Translations under genes and position numbers: made by a program
Notes under the pieces: generated by a model
Seen by the model: the letters and a program-made list of their open reading frames with translations, nothing else
The model's database searches: none
What the model was told of the DNA's origin: nothing
Shown: positions 45,251-54,152 of the stretch, in pieces
Layout: every line of letters starts with the position of its first letter
Position numbering within the stretch: the first letter of the stretch is position 1
Source of the DNA: JBNKHH01 sp050290245
GTDB lineage: Bacteria; Pseudomonadota; Alphaproteobacteria; Rhodobacterales; Rhodobacteraceae
Assembly: GCA_050290245.1 (NCBI GenBank)
Contig: JBNKHH010000033.1
Location: 62,001 to 126,000, forward strand
Reading direction: 5' to 3'
Length of the DNA: 64,000 bases

Positions 45251-46345
45251 TCAGAGGCGTTCCTCGTCGCCGGTATCGAAAAGCGAGGCGTCGGCCGCAT
45301 TGATTCCGATGGTCAGGGTGTCGCCGGCCTTGACTGTGGATTGGCCATCGAGGCGGATCCAGAAACGCGTCCCGGCGAGGGTCGTCAACACCAGTGTGTC
45401 CGACCCAAGGGGATCAACCACCTCGGCCGTGACGTCAAGCGTCGCGTCGGCGAATTTTGCGTCCTCGCCCACCACGATGTGCTCCGGTCTTACGCCGAAC
45501 CAGGCCTCACCCTTGGCCTCGCGGCTGAATTCATATTTGTCGAGCGGCACCGACAGACCTTCGGCTGTAAAGCGGTTGCCGGCCACTTGCCCCTTGATCA
45601 GATTCATCGAGGGCGAGCCGATGAAGTCGGCGACGTAGCGGTTCGCTGGCCGAGAATAAATCTCGTCGGGCGCGGCAAGCTGCTGAATTAGCCCGTCTTT
45701 CATGATCGCGATCCGGTCGGCCAGGGTCATTGCCTCGACCTGGTCGTGCGTAACGTAGATCATCGTGTTTTCAAGACGTTGGTGAAGCTGTTTCAACTCG
45801 ACCCGAAGGTCGGCACGCAGCTTGGCGTCAAGGTTCGACAAGGGCTCGTCGAACAGGAACACATCGACGTCCCGAACAAGGGCGCGGCCAATGGCAACCC
45901 GCTGGCGTTGACCGCCCGACAATGCGGAGGGCTTGCGTTTCAGCAAGGGTCCGATCTGGAGGATCTCGGCTGCGCGGTTCACGCGCTTTTTAATTTCATC
46001 CTTGGGCACCTTGGCGTTCTTCAGCCCGAACGACATGTTCCCTTCGACCGTCATCTGCGGATAAAGCGCGTAGGATTGGAACACCATTCCGATCCCGCGC
46101 TCGGACGGTTCGACCCAGGTGACGTTCTTGCCCTTGATCCACATCTGCCCGCCGGTCACATCCAGAAGCCCAGCTATGCAGTTCAACAGCGTGGACTTGC
46201 CGCAGCCGGATGATCCAAGAAGGACCAGGAATTCGCCTTCCTTGATCGACAGATCAAGATTTTTGAGCACTTGGACTGCGCCAAAGCTGAGGTTGAGGTT
46301 CTTGATTTCAACGGAATTTTGGGTGGCCTCTGTCATGGTAGTCAT
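45251..46345 (-). CDS. sugar ABC transporter ATPase, MalK/UgpC family
   Basis: A 364-residue ATPase of CUT1 importers. Walker A GSSGCGKST, signature LSGGQRQR, Walker B FLFDEPLSNLDA, and a regulatory C-terminal OB domain from about residue 240. It overlaps the permease gene by 4 nt and is 27 nt before the isomerase gene. Confidence 0.95.
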   Translation of the reverse strand: MTTMTEATQNSVEIKNLNLSFGAVQVLKNLDLSIKEGEFLVLLGSSGCGKSTLLNCIAGLLDVTGGQMWIKGKNVTWVEPSERGIGMVFQSYALYPQMTVEGNMSFGLKNAKVPKDEIKKRVNRAAEILQIGPLLKRKPSALSGGQRQRVAIGRALVRDVDVFLFDEPLSNLDAKLRADLRVELKQLHQRLENTMIYVTHDQVEAMTLADRIAIMKDGLIQQLAAPDEIYSRPANRYVADFIGSPSMNLIKGQVAGNRFTAEGLSVPLDKYEFSREAKGEAWFGVRPEHIVVGEDAKFADATLDVTAEVVDPLGSDTLVLTTLAGTRFWIRLDGQSTVKAGDTLTIGINAADASLFDTGDEERL

Positions 46346-47283
46346 CCCTTGACCGCTCCGGCCGCAATGCCCCGAACAAAGAGGCGGCCAGACACGAAGT
46401 AGATTGTAAGTGGAACGAGGCCGGTCAGGATCGTCGCGGCCATGTTGACGTTGTACTCTTTCACGCCCTGGACCGAATTGACGATGTTGTTCAACTGAAC
46501 CGTCATCGGATAGAGATCGGGCTTGGTATAGACGACACCGAAGAGGAAGTCGTTCCAGATGCCGGTGACCTGAAGGATCATTGCGACAACGAAAATCGGC
46601 AGGCTCATCGGCAGCATGATGCGGAAATAGATGCCCCAGAACCTGGCCCCGTCGACGCGGGCGGCCTTGAACAACTCTTCCGGCAGCGCGGAGAAATAGT
46701 TGCGGAACAAAAGTGTCAAAATTGGCATTCCAAAGACCGAATGCACCAGCACCAGCCCCCAGAGCGTGCCGTAAAGGCCCATCTCGCGCAGCAGAATCAC
46801 GATTGGATACAGCATCACCTGGTAGGGGATGAAGGCTCCGAAAATCAGGATGGTGAAGAAGACATCCGCGCCCTTGAAGCGCCAGTTGGCAAGAGCGTAT
46901 CCGTTGACGCTGGCAATTGCGATCGAGACGATCACGGAAGGCACCGTGATCCTGACCGAGTTCCAGAAGCCACGGCTAAGACCGTCGCAGTTCAGCCCGG
47001 TGCAGACTGTTGACCAGGCTTTGACCCAGGGCTCGAAGGTGATCTCAACCGGCGGGGCAAAGATATTTCCGACCCTGATTTCCGGCATACCCTTCAGCGA
47101 GGTCACAACCATCACGTAAAGCGGCAGAAGGTAGTAGACCGCCACCAGGATCAAGGTGCCGTAGAGGAAAATGTTTCGGCGCGAGAAGGTCCGGCGCGGC
47201 CTCGGGCCGGCTGGACCTTCCAGGCGGTCAGAAACCGCGTCGATAGAAGCGGCGGCAACTGCAAGTGTTCCTGGATTAGCCAC
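46342..47283 (-). CDS. sugar ABC transporter permease, MalG-like
   Basis: A 313-residue inner-membrane permease with six spans and the EAA loop EELFKAARVDGARFW. A hydrophilic N-terminus of about 30 residues precedes the first span. It overlaps the MalF-like gene by 8 nt. Confidence 0.94.
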   Translation of the reverse strand: MANPGTLAVAAASIDAVSDRLEGPAGPRPRRTFSRRNIFLYGTLILVAVYYLLPLYVMVVTSLKGMPEIRVGNIFAPPVEITFEPWVKAWSTVCTGLNCDGLSRGFWNSVRITVPSVIVSIAIASVNGYALANWRFKGADVFFTILIFGAFIPYQVMLYPIVILLREMGLYGTLWGLVLVHSVFGMPILTLLFRNYFSALPEELFKAARVDGARFWGIYFRIMLPMSLPIFVVAMILQVTGIWNDFLFGVVYTKPDLYPMTVQLNNIVNSVQGVKEYNVNMAATILTGLVPLTIYFVSGRLFVRGIAAGAVKG

Positions 47284-48172
47284 GTTTCTTTCCTCCGAAT
47301 TCCAGCATCGCCCAAGGAATAATGACGATGGCGACAGCCAGGAGCATCATCGTGGACGCCGCGAAGCCTTGCCCTAGGTTCTGTCCCTGGAACATGTAGT
47401 CGTAGACGTATTTTGCAGGTACTTCGGAGGCGATACCGGGCCCGCCCGAAGTCTGCGCGACGATCAGGTCATAAAGCCGCACGATGCCGGATGCGACCAG
47501 CACCAAAGTGGTGATGAAGACCGCACGCATCATCGGGATGACAATGAAGACGTAGGTCTTCCAGGCCGGGATACCATCGACGCGCGAGGCTTTCCAAATC
47601 TCCTGATCTATTCCGCGAAGCCCGGCCAGCATCAGCACCATGATAAGACCGGTGCCCTGCCACAGCCCGGCGATCAAAACGCCGAAAATCACGATATCCG
47701 CGTTGTACAATGGGTCGAACGTGAAACTCTCCCAACCGAGGCTACGAACAACATTCTGAATTCCGAACTCTGGGTTCAAAAGCCATTGCCAAACCAGACC
47801 GGTAACGATGAATGACAGGGCGAAGGGGTAGAGAATGATGGTGCGAAACGTGTTTTCGAACCGAATTTTCTGATCCATCAGCGCGGCCAGAACAAACCCG
47901 ATGGTGAAACTGAAAACCAGCGACAACAAACCGTAGGTCAGCAAATTTTCGATAGAAACGACCCAACGGCTGGTTCCCCAAAGCCGCTCGTATTGATCAA
48001 GGCCGACAAACTTGGCCCGCGGCAACAGCTTCGAATTGGTGAACGAATAGGTGACCGTCCAGGCGGTCCCGCCAAGGAAGACCACAAGAGCTGTTATGAT
48101 CATCGGAATAGCAGCGATCTTGGCCGACATATTCCTGAACAGTTCGATAGGCTTGCCTGTCGTGTCTGACAC
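47276..48172 (-). CDS. sugar ABC transporter permease, MalF-like
   Basis: A 298-residue permease with six spans and the EAA loop DQEIWKASRVDGIPAWK. I used the GTG at 48172 (MSDTTGKPIELF), because AGGGGAGG stands 5-6 nt upstream; a GTG at 48193 is in frame but lies in that site. It is 78 nt downstream of the binding-protein gene, with a hairpin in the gap. Confidence 0.93.
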   Translation of the reverse strand: MSDTTGKPIELFRNMSAKIAAIPMIITALVVFLGGTAWTVTYSFTNSKLLPRAKFVGLDQYERLWGTSRWVVSIENLLTYGLLSLVFSFTIGFVLAALMDQKIRFENTFRTIILYPFALSFIVTGLVWQWLLNPEFGIQNVVRSLGWESFTFDPLYNADIVIFGVLIAGLWQGTGLIMVLMLAGLRGIDQEIWKASRVDGIPAWKTYVFIVIPMMRAVFITTLVLVASGIVRLYDLIVAQTSGGPGIASEVPAKYVYDYMFQGQNLGQGFAASTMMLLAVAIVIIPWAMLEFGGKKRG

Positions 48173-48203
48173 GCTGTCCCCTCCCCTTGTCACTTATTTC
48201 AAG

Positions 48204-48231
48204 GCCAGGGCCGAAATCTTGCGGCCCTGGC
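48204..48231 (-). terminator. hairpin between binding-protein and permease genes
   Basis: A perfect 10-bp stem (48204-48213 with 48222-48231) with an 8-nt loop. On the minus strand it is followed by CTTGAAAT, so only a weak tail. Such a hairpin usually causes partial termination or protects the upstream mRNA, giving more binding protein than permease. Confidence 0.65.
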
Positions 48232-48250
48232 TGTTTACGAACGGATCACG

Positions 48251-49483
48251 TCAATCCTTGTTCTTGATAATGGAGACAAAGCGTTCTTGCGCCGCTTCCG
48301 GGGTGATGGAGAGATCTTTGAAGAACTCCACAAAGAGGTCATTCAACTGGTTGTTCGTGTCTTCGGTATTCAGCTGAGTCGTCGAGGGCAGCGTGTTGCC
48401 GGCTGCAAGAATCTCGAGTCCCTTCTTCATGCAGTCGTTGGCCGCCGACAGATCAATGTCTCCGCGGATCGGCAGAGACCCCTTCTTCAGGTTGAAGGCG
48501 ACCTGCACTTCGCGCGAAACCATCAGCGACGCCAGCTCGGCCTGGGCCTGCTGGATTTCGGGATCGTCCACGACAGGGAAGTAGAATGCGTCGCCAGCAG
48601 TGTCGATCAGCTCGTTGACGCCAAGGCCGGGAAGACAGGTATAGTCCTGTCCGGCAACTTCGCCTGCGACCTGAAACTCGCCTTGCGCCCAGTCACCCAT
48701 GATCTGACCGCCGGCCTGATCGGTGATGACCATGTTGGTGGCAAGGTTCCACTCCAGAACATTGGAGTCGCTTGACATTTCGCGTGCATCCGCCGCTGCC
48801 TGGAAGACACGGGCCAGTTCCGGACCTGCCGCCAGTTCCGTATCGCCGTCACCGTAAATCTTGACCAGAATGTCAGGACCGGCCAGCGCCACCATCAGCA
48901 CGTTGAACGCACCTGTGGACTGCCAGGACTGTCCACCCAGTGCCAACGGCGTTTTCCCGGCGGCGCGCAGCGCGTCCGAGGATGCAACGAATTCGTCCCA
49001 GTTCTTCGGAACGGCGACGCCGGCATCTTCGAACGCCTTGTTCGACAGCCACAGCCACTGCCACGAATGGATGTTCACCGGTACGCAGTAAATGCGGCCA
49101 TCAACCGTGCAAACGTCCAACAGCCTCGGCGGATAGACAAAGTCTCTCCAGCCCTCGGCTTCGGCGATGTCGGTGAGATCGCGCAGCAGGCCTGCTTCGA
49201 TCAATTCCTCGGCCTGGCGGCCGGTGTTGAACTGAAACGCTCCCATTGGGTCGCCACCGATGATCCGGCTGACCATGACGGGACGGGCAGTGGGGCCGCC
49301 GCCAGCGATTGCACCGTCGACCCAGTTGTGTTCGGTCTTTTCGTTAAACGCCTTGGCGAACTCGGCAACGGCTTGGGCTTCACCACCCGAGGTCCACCAG
49401 TGAGTGACCTCGAGATCGGCAGCCTGTGCTGCACCTGCAGCAAAAAGCGCCGTCCCGCACAGAAGTGCACGCAACGATTTCAT
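48251..49483 (-). CDS. sugar ABC transporter substrate-binding protein
   Basis: A 410-residue CUT1 periplasmic binding protein with a signal peptide ending AQA (about residue 22). VTHWWTSGGEAQAVAEF is typical of monosaccharide/oligosaccharide-binding proteins of this type. The substrate is probably a xylose- or arabinose-containing oligosaccharide, inferred from the adjacent GH43 enzyme. A LacI operator pair lies just upstream. Confidence 0.93.
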   Translation of the reverse strand: MKSLRALLCGTALFAAGAAQAADLEVTHWWTSGGEAQAVAEFAKAFNEKTEHNWVDGAIAGGGPTARPVMVSRIIGGDPMGAFQFNTGRQAEELIEAGLLRDLTDIAEAEGWRDFVYPPRLLDVCTVDGRIYCVPVNIHSWQWLWLSNKAFEDAGVAVPKNWDEFVASSDALRAAGKTPLALGGQSWQSTGAFNVLMVALAGPDILVKIYGDGDTELAAGPELARVFQAAADAREMSSDSNVLEWNLATNMVITDQAGGQIMGDWAQGEFQVAGEVAGQDYTCLPGLGVNELIDTAGDAFYFPVVDDPEIQQAQAELASLMVSREVQVAFNLKKGSLPIRGDIDLSAANDCMKKGLEILAAGNTLPSTTQLNTEDTNNQLNDLFVEFFKDLSITPEAAQERFVSIIKNKD

Positions 49484-49500
49484 GAATTTTCCTCCCTAGT

Positions 49501-49538
49501 TTCTAAATCGTTTGCGCCGAGGTTAAATCGATTTAGAA
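49501..49538. promoter_or_regulatory. LacI-type operator region of the sugar operon
   Basis: TTCTAAATCG (49501-49510) and its exact inverse CGATTTAGAA (49529-49538) flank an 18-nt gap. The right arm overlaps a perfect 12-bp palindrome TAAATCGATTTA (49524-49535), which has the central CG of LacI-family sites. The region is between the divergent binding-protein and LacI genes and should control both. Confidence 0.72.
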
Positions 49539-49600
49539 TTATTAATCAAGGAAAATGGAATCTTAGTGAATCCATACATTTTGACGACACCAGTTACATC

Positions 49601-50644
49601 ATGACTGACGAACGAATCGAAAATCTGCTGTTGCCTGGCGAGCGCGAGCGCCCGACCCTGAAAACCATTGCGCGGTTATCCGGGTTGGCGGTTCCGACCG
49701 TGTCGCGCGCCTTGGCGGGCGCGCCGGATATCGGCGAAAACACCAAGAAACGTGTGCGCGCCCTGGCCCAGGAACTGGGATATCGGCCGAACCGCGCCGG
49801 CCTGAGGTTGCGCACAGGCAAGACCAACGTCATCGCCCTGGTCCTATCGACGGACCACGACGTGATGAATCACACCGCCCGCCTGATCAACGCAGCTGCC
49901 AGCGAACTGAGGGGGACGCCCTACCACCTGATCGTGATGCCCTACTTCCCCGACGAATCACCCATGATTCCGGTCGAGTACATTGTGCAGACCCGGTCGG
50001 CTGACGGCGTCATCCTGAACCGGATCGAACCCAGGGACGCGCGCGTCGAATTTCTGCAGGCGCGAAAGTTTCCCTTCGTCCTGCACGGGCGCACCAACGA
50101 TTGCACCGCCATCCCCTATTTCGATTTCGACAACACCGCCTACGGCCGGAGGTCCGCCGAGAGGTTCGCCAGCCGGGGACGCAAGAACATCGTGGTCGTC
50201 GCGCCGCCTCTGAACCAGAGCTATGCCCAGCACATGATCCAAGGTGCGAACCAGGCCGTCGCCGGCACCGACATGACCGTGCGCGTTCTTGACGGTGCCA
50301 CTGCCCACAGCCCGAACGCCGATATCACCGCTGCCCTGTCGGCTCACCTGGAGGCTCATCCCGAAACCGACGCCGTCCTGACGGCCTCTGCTCCGTCGGC
50401 TGTCGCCGGAACGGCCGCTATCGAGCGCAGCGGGCGGGTCCTGGGAAAGGATATCGACCTGGCGTCGAAAGAAGCGGTGAACTTCTTGTCGGCCTTTCGC
50501 AAGGAGATCCTCGTATTCCATGAAGACGTCGGCCACACCGGAAGATTCCTGGCCCGCGCCCTGATGCGCGCCATCGACTCTCCCGAACTGCCGCCAATGC
50601 AGAAGCTGGTCGGCCCCGACGACGAGCAGCAGGACGAAACATAG
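49601..50644 (+). CDS. LacI family transcriptional regulator
   Basis: A 347-residue repressor with an N-terminal LacI helix-turn-helix (TLKTIARLSGLAVPTVSRALAG, about residues 19-40, and RVRALAQELGYRPNRA) and a periplasmic-binding-protein-like sensor domain. It is divergent from the sugar ABC operon and presumably its repressor, with the imported sugar or a product as inducer. The ATG at 49601 gives the family-normal length; an in-frame extension to 49067 runs through the opposite gene. Confidence 0.92.
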   Translation: MTDERIENLLLPGERERPTLKTIARLSGLAVPTVSRALAGAPDIGENTKKRVRALAQELGYRPNRAGLRLRTGKTNVIALVLSTDHDVMNHTARLINAAASELRGTPYHLIVMPYFPDESPMIPVEYIVQTRSADGVILNRIEPRDARVEFLQARKFPFVLHGRTNDCTAIPYFDFDNTAYGRRSAERFASRGRKNIVVVAPPLNQSYAQHMIQGANQAVAGTDMTVRVLDGATAHSPNADITAALSAHLEAHPETDAVLTASAPSAVAGTAAIERSGRVLGKDIDLASKEAVNFLSAFRKEILVFHEDVGHTGRFLARALMRAIDSPELPPMQKLVGPDDEQQDET

Positions 50645-50741
50645 ATTTTTCGTGATCGGGACCGCCGGCGATTAAATCTTTGGAAATCCCCGTGGCCTAG
50701 AAGCCCGGCAGACAACTCAAACTGCCAGGACATTCCACGCC

Positions 50742-51314
50742 ATGAAATACATGACACTTCCATGCCTTTTGCTTGCCATTGCCGCCTCACCGGTTGCGGC
50801 CGACGACTTTACGCCCGCCATGCAGGACTTTCTCGACAGCGAGGCTAGCGTCTGGCTGGACTCGGACATTTTGGTTCAAGCCATCCGGACCCAGAACGCA
50901 GCCACGGGGGGCTATGACCAATCGCAGATTGACGCTCTGGATCTGGCCTGGCGCGCCGAGGTCGGCCATTCGGAAACCCCGACGATTACGCCGGTACTGA
51001 ACAACGTCGCAGCCGACTTCCTGCGCCAGCAGGTAGCAAACTCAGGCGGGCGCATTACCGAGGTTTTCGTCATGGACAATCACGGCCTCAACGTCGCAGC
51101 CAGCGACGTCACTTCGGACTATTGGCAGGGCGATGAAGCCAAGTTCACCGAGACATACGGCGCTGGACCAGGTGCCGTCCATTTCGGAGATGTCGAATTC
51201 GATGAATCCAGCCAGACCTACCAGGGCCAGATCTCCGTGACGATCTCGGATCCCGACACCGGCCTTCCGATTGGCGCCATCACGATCGGCGTCGACGCCG
51301 AATCGCTTCTCTGA
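50742..51314 (+). CDS. exported sensor-like protein next to chemoreceptor
   Basis: A 190-residue protein with a signal peptide (MKYMTLPCLLLAIAASPVAA) and a periplasmic part that looks like a PDC/single Cache sensor domain: VFVMDNHGLNVAASDVTSDYWQGDEAKF and GQISVTISDPDTGLPIGAITIGVD. It has no membrane anchor after the signal peptide. The chemoreceptor gene starts 36 nt downstream, so it may present or sense a ligand for it. That pairing is inference. Confidence 0.75.
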   Translation: MKYMTLPCLLLAIAASPVAADDFTPAMQDFLDSEASVWLDSDILVQAIRTQNAATGGYDQSQIDALDLAWRAEVGHSETPTITPVLNNVAADFLRQQVANSGGRITEVFVMDNHGLNVAASDVTSDYWQGDEAKFTETYGAGPGAVHFGDVEFDESSQTYQGQISVTISDPDTGLPIGAITIGVDAESLL

Positions 51315-51350
51315 TTCATCGGGCCTCAAATGCACGGGTGGTGACACATA

Positions 51351-54062
51351 ATGACCAAAGCAAATCCGACAACGTGGAACGCGTTTCCCATATTTGTAAA
51401 ATGCCTGATCATAATGTTCAGCACCTGCGCCATTCTGGTGGCAAGCCAGACGGTCCTTTCCGACCGGACCAGCGCCAAGGTCGCTGAAACCGCAGTCACG
51501 ACATTGGGAAATAGTATCACCACGATATCGGCAAACCAGATCTCAGGCGCGGTCCGTTTTCAGGACATTGATGAGTTGCGTGACCGGGTCGGCTCGATTC
51601 TTGATGGAACCGACACAGCCGAAAGCGCGCTTGTTCTTGGTCAGGAGGGCAACGTTCTGCTCAGCCTCCCCGATGGCATCGGGGAGGCTGATCTTTCCAC
51701 GCTCTCGCACCACGCCGCAACTGTCATCGAAAACGGGACTGCATTTACCAGCTCCGACGGCCTTCTGGTCATTGAGCCCATCCGTGCCGGCAAAGACAAT
51801 ACCGTGGTCGGCGCAATTGCCATTCGGTGGAACACGCAATCCCTGATCGAGGCTGTGAGCGACCGGCGTACGACAACGTTGCTAATCTCTCTCGCGTCAC
51901 TGGCGGTCATGTCATTCCTGGCCATACTGGCCTTTCGCGCAATCATCTCCCGTCCTCTGGCTCGCATCACGGAACGCACCGAGGCGCTTGCTCACCGCGA
52001 CTATGCGACAGCCATCCCGATGACACACCGAGGTGACGAAATCGGTAAGACCGCAGCGGCGCTTGAGACCCTGCGGGGCAAGCTCGAAGACGCAGAGGTC
52101 GCCAAGGTGGATGCCTTCTTCAAGGGCGCTGGCTTTCAAGCCTCCTCTGCAGCCATGATTCTTTGCGACGAAGACTTACGCATTTCGCACGTGAACAAGT
52201 CGTTCTACGACCTTGCACAGGAACATCTCGACGATTTTCGCAGCCGCATTACCGAGTTTGATCCAGATCGCCTAGTCGGGACGAGTGCGGATATCTTCCA
52301 CAAAGACAAGGAATCCTCTCGCAGGATGCTCGCATCGGCCAAGTTCCCGATCAAGATGGACATCAAGATTGGTGGAATGCTGTTGAGCCTGGTCATCAAC
52401 AGGATTGCCGATGCCGCAGGCGGCACGGCCGGATTTGTTCTGGAATGGGACGAAGTTACAGATCGGCGGAAAAGCACCGCCATTCTGAAGTCGCTCGAAG
52501 CTGCACAAATGCGGGCGGACTTTGCCCCCGACGGAAAACTCGTTGCGCTCAACCAGACCATGCGCGACAGCTTCCGTCTTCCCGCCGTCACCGTCCCCAA
52601 TGCCATGCTGGCTACGTTCGTCAGCAGTGGGGAGGTAGACGATCTGCTGGCGACCGTCAGCGGCGGCCAGACAGTCTTCGGGAAATTCACAGTCGGCCAT
52701 GGCGGCACTGAATCGATCGTGGACGGCAGCTTGAGCCCGATCAACGATCAGAACGGCCGACGCATTGGCTTTGTTCTTCTCGGCAGCGACGTCACCCAAT
52801 CGGAACGCCGGTTGCGCGAAGCCAATGAAACGAACCAGCGTATGACCGCTGCGCAGGCCAACGTTGTCGCCGCATTGCAGGCCGCGCTTACGGCATTGTC
52901 GCAAGGCAATCTGCGTGTGCGCATCGACACCGAATTTTCCGGAGATTATGAAATCTTGCGCCGTGATTTCAATTCAGCCGTGATCGCCTTGGACGACGCC
53001 ATCGGCAAGATTCTGGTCAGCGCGGACACAATCCTGGCTGAGACATCCAACGTCAGTGGCGCAGCCGACGATCTGTCCCGGCGCACTGAGCAGCAGGCCG
53101 CAACTCTTGAAGAAACGGCGGCGGCCATCTCCCAGCTGACGGCATCCGTCGCATCTGCGGCCTCGGGCGCGAAACAGGCCAACGATGTGGTCGTCGAAGC
53201 CCGCGACAATGCAGCAGCGTCGGGTGAAGTCGTACAGCAAGCGGTCGATGCCATGGGCGAGATCGAAAACTCGTCCGATCAGATTTCCCGTATTATCGGC
53301 GTTATCGACGAGATTGCCTTCCAGACCAACCTCCTGGCCTTGAACGCAGGCGTCGAAGCGGCGCGCGCCGGTGAAGCCGGACGTGGCTTTGCCGTTGTCG
53401 CCTCTGAAGTGCGCGCATTGGCGCAGCGGTCATCCGAGGCCGCGAGCGAGATCACCGAGCTGATTTCGACATCCGGCGAACACGTTAAGAAAGGTGTGTC
53501 TCTGGTCGACAAGGCTGGCCACGCTCTGACCGAGATTGTGGCCTCGGTCGGCGGTATAGCGGAACATGTATCGAGTATTGCCGCCTCTGCACGCGAACAG
53601 GCGACTGGCCTGGACGAAATAAACGCCGCCATGAACCAGCTTGACCAAGTCACGCAAAAGAACGTCGCCATGTTCGAAGAAACCACAGCCGCGTCCCAGA
53701 CCATGACCTCGGAAGCGAACGCACTGGTGGCGGTCACGCAGCGGTTCGATTGCAGCGATGCGACAATCACCCTGCAATCAGAAACAACGAAACATGAAGC
53801 GCCGGCGACCATCCATGACTCTGCAGCCCGTGGCGACGACATGCGCGCTTTGCCTGCAGATCGGGACTCCCAAGTTCATAGTGAAACGCCGCGCCCCGAG
53901 CCAGATCGAAATAAACAGGACATCGAGCCCCCGGCAGATGTCGCCGAACCTCTGGACAACGCGCCAAAGACACACGGAAAAACTGGACCACAGCCGGCAA
54001 TTTCGGGGAATCTTGCGCTCGCGCAGGACGGCCCCGACGAAGACGATTGGGAAGAATTTTAG
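51351..54062 (+). CDS. methyl-accepting chemotaxis protein with PAS domains and CheR-type tail
   Basis: A 903-residue chemoreceptor. TM1 is about residues 17-34, a periplasmic sensor of about 140 residues follows, TM2 is about 176-199, then HAMP (about 199-251), one or two PAS-like domains (about 258-480), a second HAMP-like segment (about 495-550) and the signalling region with the tip sequence EIAFQTNLLALNAGVEAARAG. A proline- and acid-rich linker (about 800-895) leads to a C-terminal DWEEF, which matches the xWxxF pentapeptide that tethers CheR/CheB in E. coli Tar and Tsr (NWETF). A perfect 31-nt palindrome lies within the coding region of the periplasmic domain. Confidence 0.92.
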   Translation: MTKANPTTWNAFPIFVKCLIIMFSTCAILVASQTVLSDRTSAKVAETAVTTLGNSITTISANQISGAVRFQDIDELRDRVGSILDGTDTAESALVLGQEGNVLLSLPDGIGEADLSTLSHHAATVIENGTAFTSSDGLLVIEPIRAGKDNTVVGAIAIRWNTQSLIEAVSDRRTTTLLISLASLAVMSFLAILAFRAIISRPLARITERTEALAHRDYATAIPMTHRGDEIGKTAAALETLRGKLEDAEVAKVDAFFKGAGFQASSAAMILCDEDLRISHVNKSFYDLAQEHLDDFRSRITEFDPDRLVGTSADIFHKDKESSRRMLASAKFPIKMDIKIGGMLLSLVINRIADAAGGTAGFVLEWDEVTDRRKSTAILKSLEAAQMRADFAPDGKLVALNQTMRDSFRLPAVTVPNAMLATFVSSGEVDDLLATVSGGQTVFGKFTVGHGGTESIVDGSLSPINDQNGRRIGFVLLGSDVTQSERRLREANETNQRMTAAQANVVAALQAALTALSQGNLRVRIDTEFSGDYEILRRDFNSAVIALDDAIGKILVSADTILAETSNVSGAADDLSRRTEQQAATLEETAAAISQLTASVASAASGAKQANDVVVEARDNAAASGEVVQQAVDAMGEIENSSDQISRIIGVIDEIAFQTNLLALNAGVEAARAGEAGRGFAVVASEVRALAQRSSEAASEITELISTSGEHVKKGVSLVDKAGHALTEIVASVGGIAEHVSSIAASAREQATGLDEINAAMNQLDQVTQKNVAMFEETTAASQTMTSEANALVAVTQRFDCSDATITLQSETTKHEAPATIHDSAARGDDMRALPADRDSQVHSETPRPEPDRNKQDIEPPADVAEPLDNAPKTHGKTGPQPAISGNLALAQDGPDEDDWEEF
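51661..51691. repeat. perfect 31-nt inverted repeat inside the chemoreceptor gene
   Basis: Arms TCAGCCTCCCCGATG (51661-51675) and its exact complement (51677-51691) flank a single G. It encodes part of the periplasmic sensor (SLPDGIGEAD) in frame. Confidence 0.95.
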
Positions 54063-54152
54063 GCCACGCCCCTGGCTCGGACATACTCATTCGGGCCAGC
54101 ACAAGGCCCGCCCTCACCCCAAGGGAGACTTTTTTGAATTGATCACCCTGAT

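Noticed and set aside
48204..48231. Calling the hairpin a full operon terminator.
   Set aside because: The tail on the minus strand is CTTGAAAT, weakly T-rich, and the genes downstream clearly belong to the same transporter.
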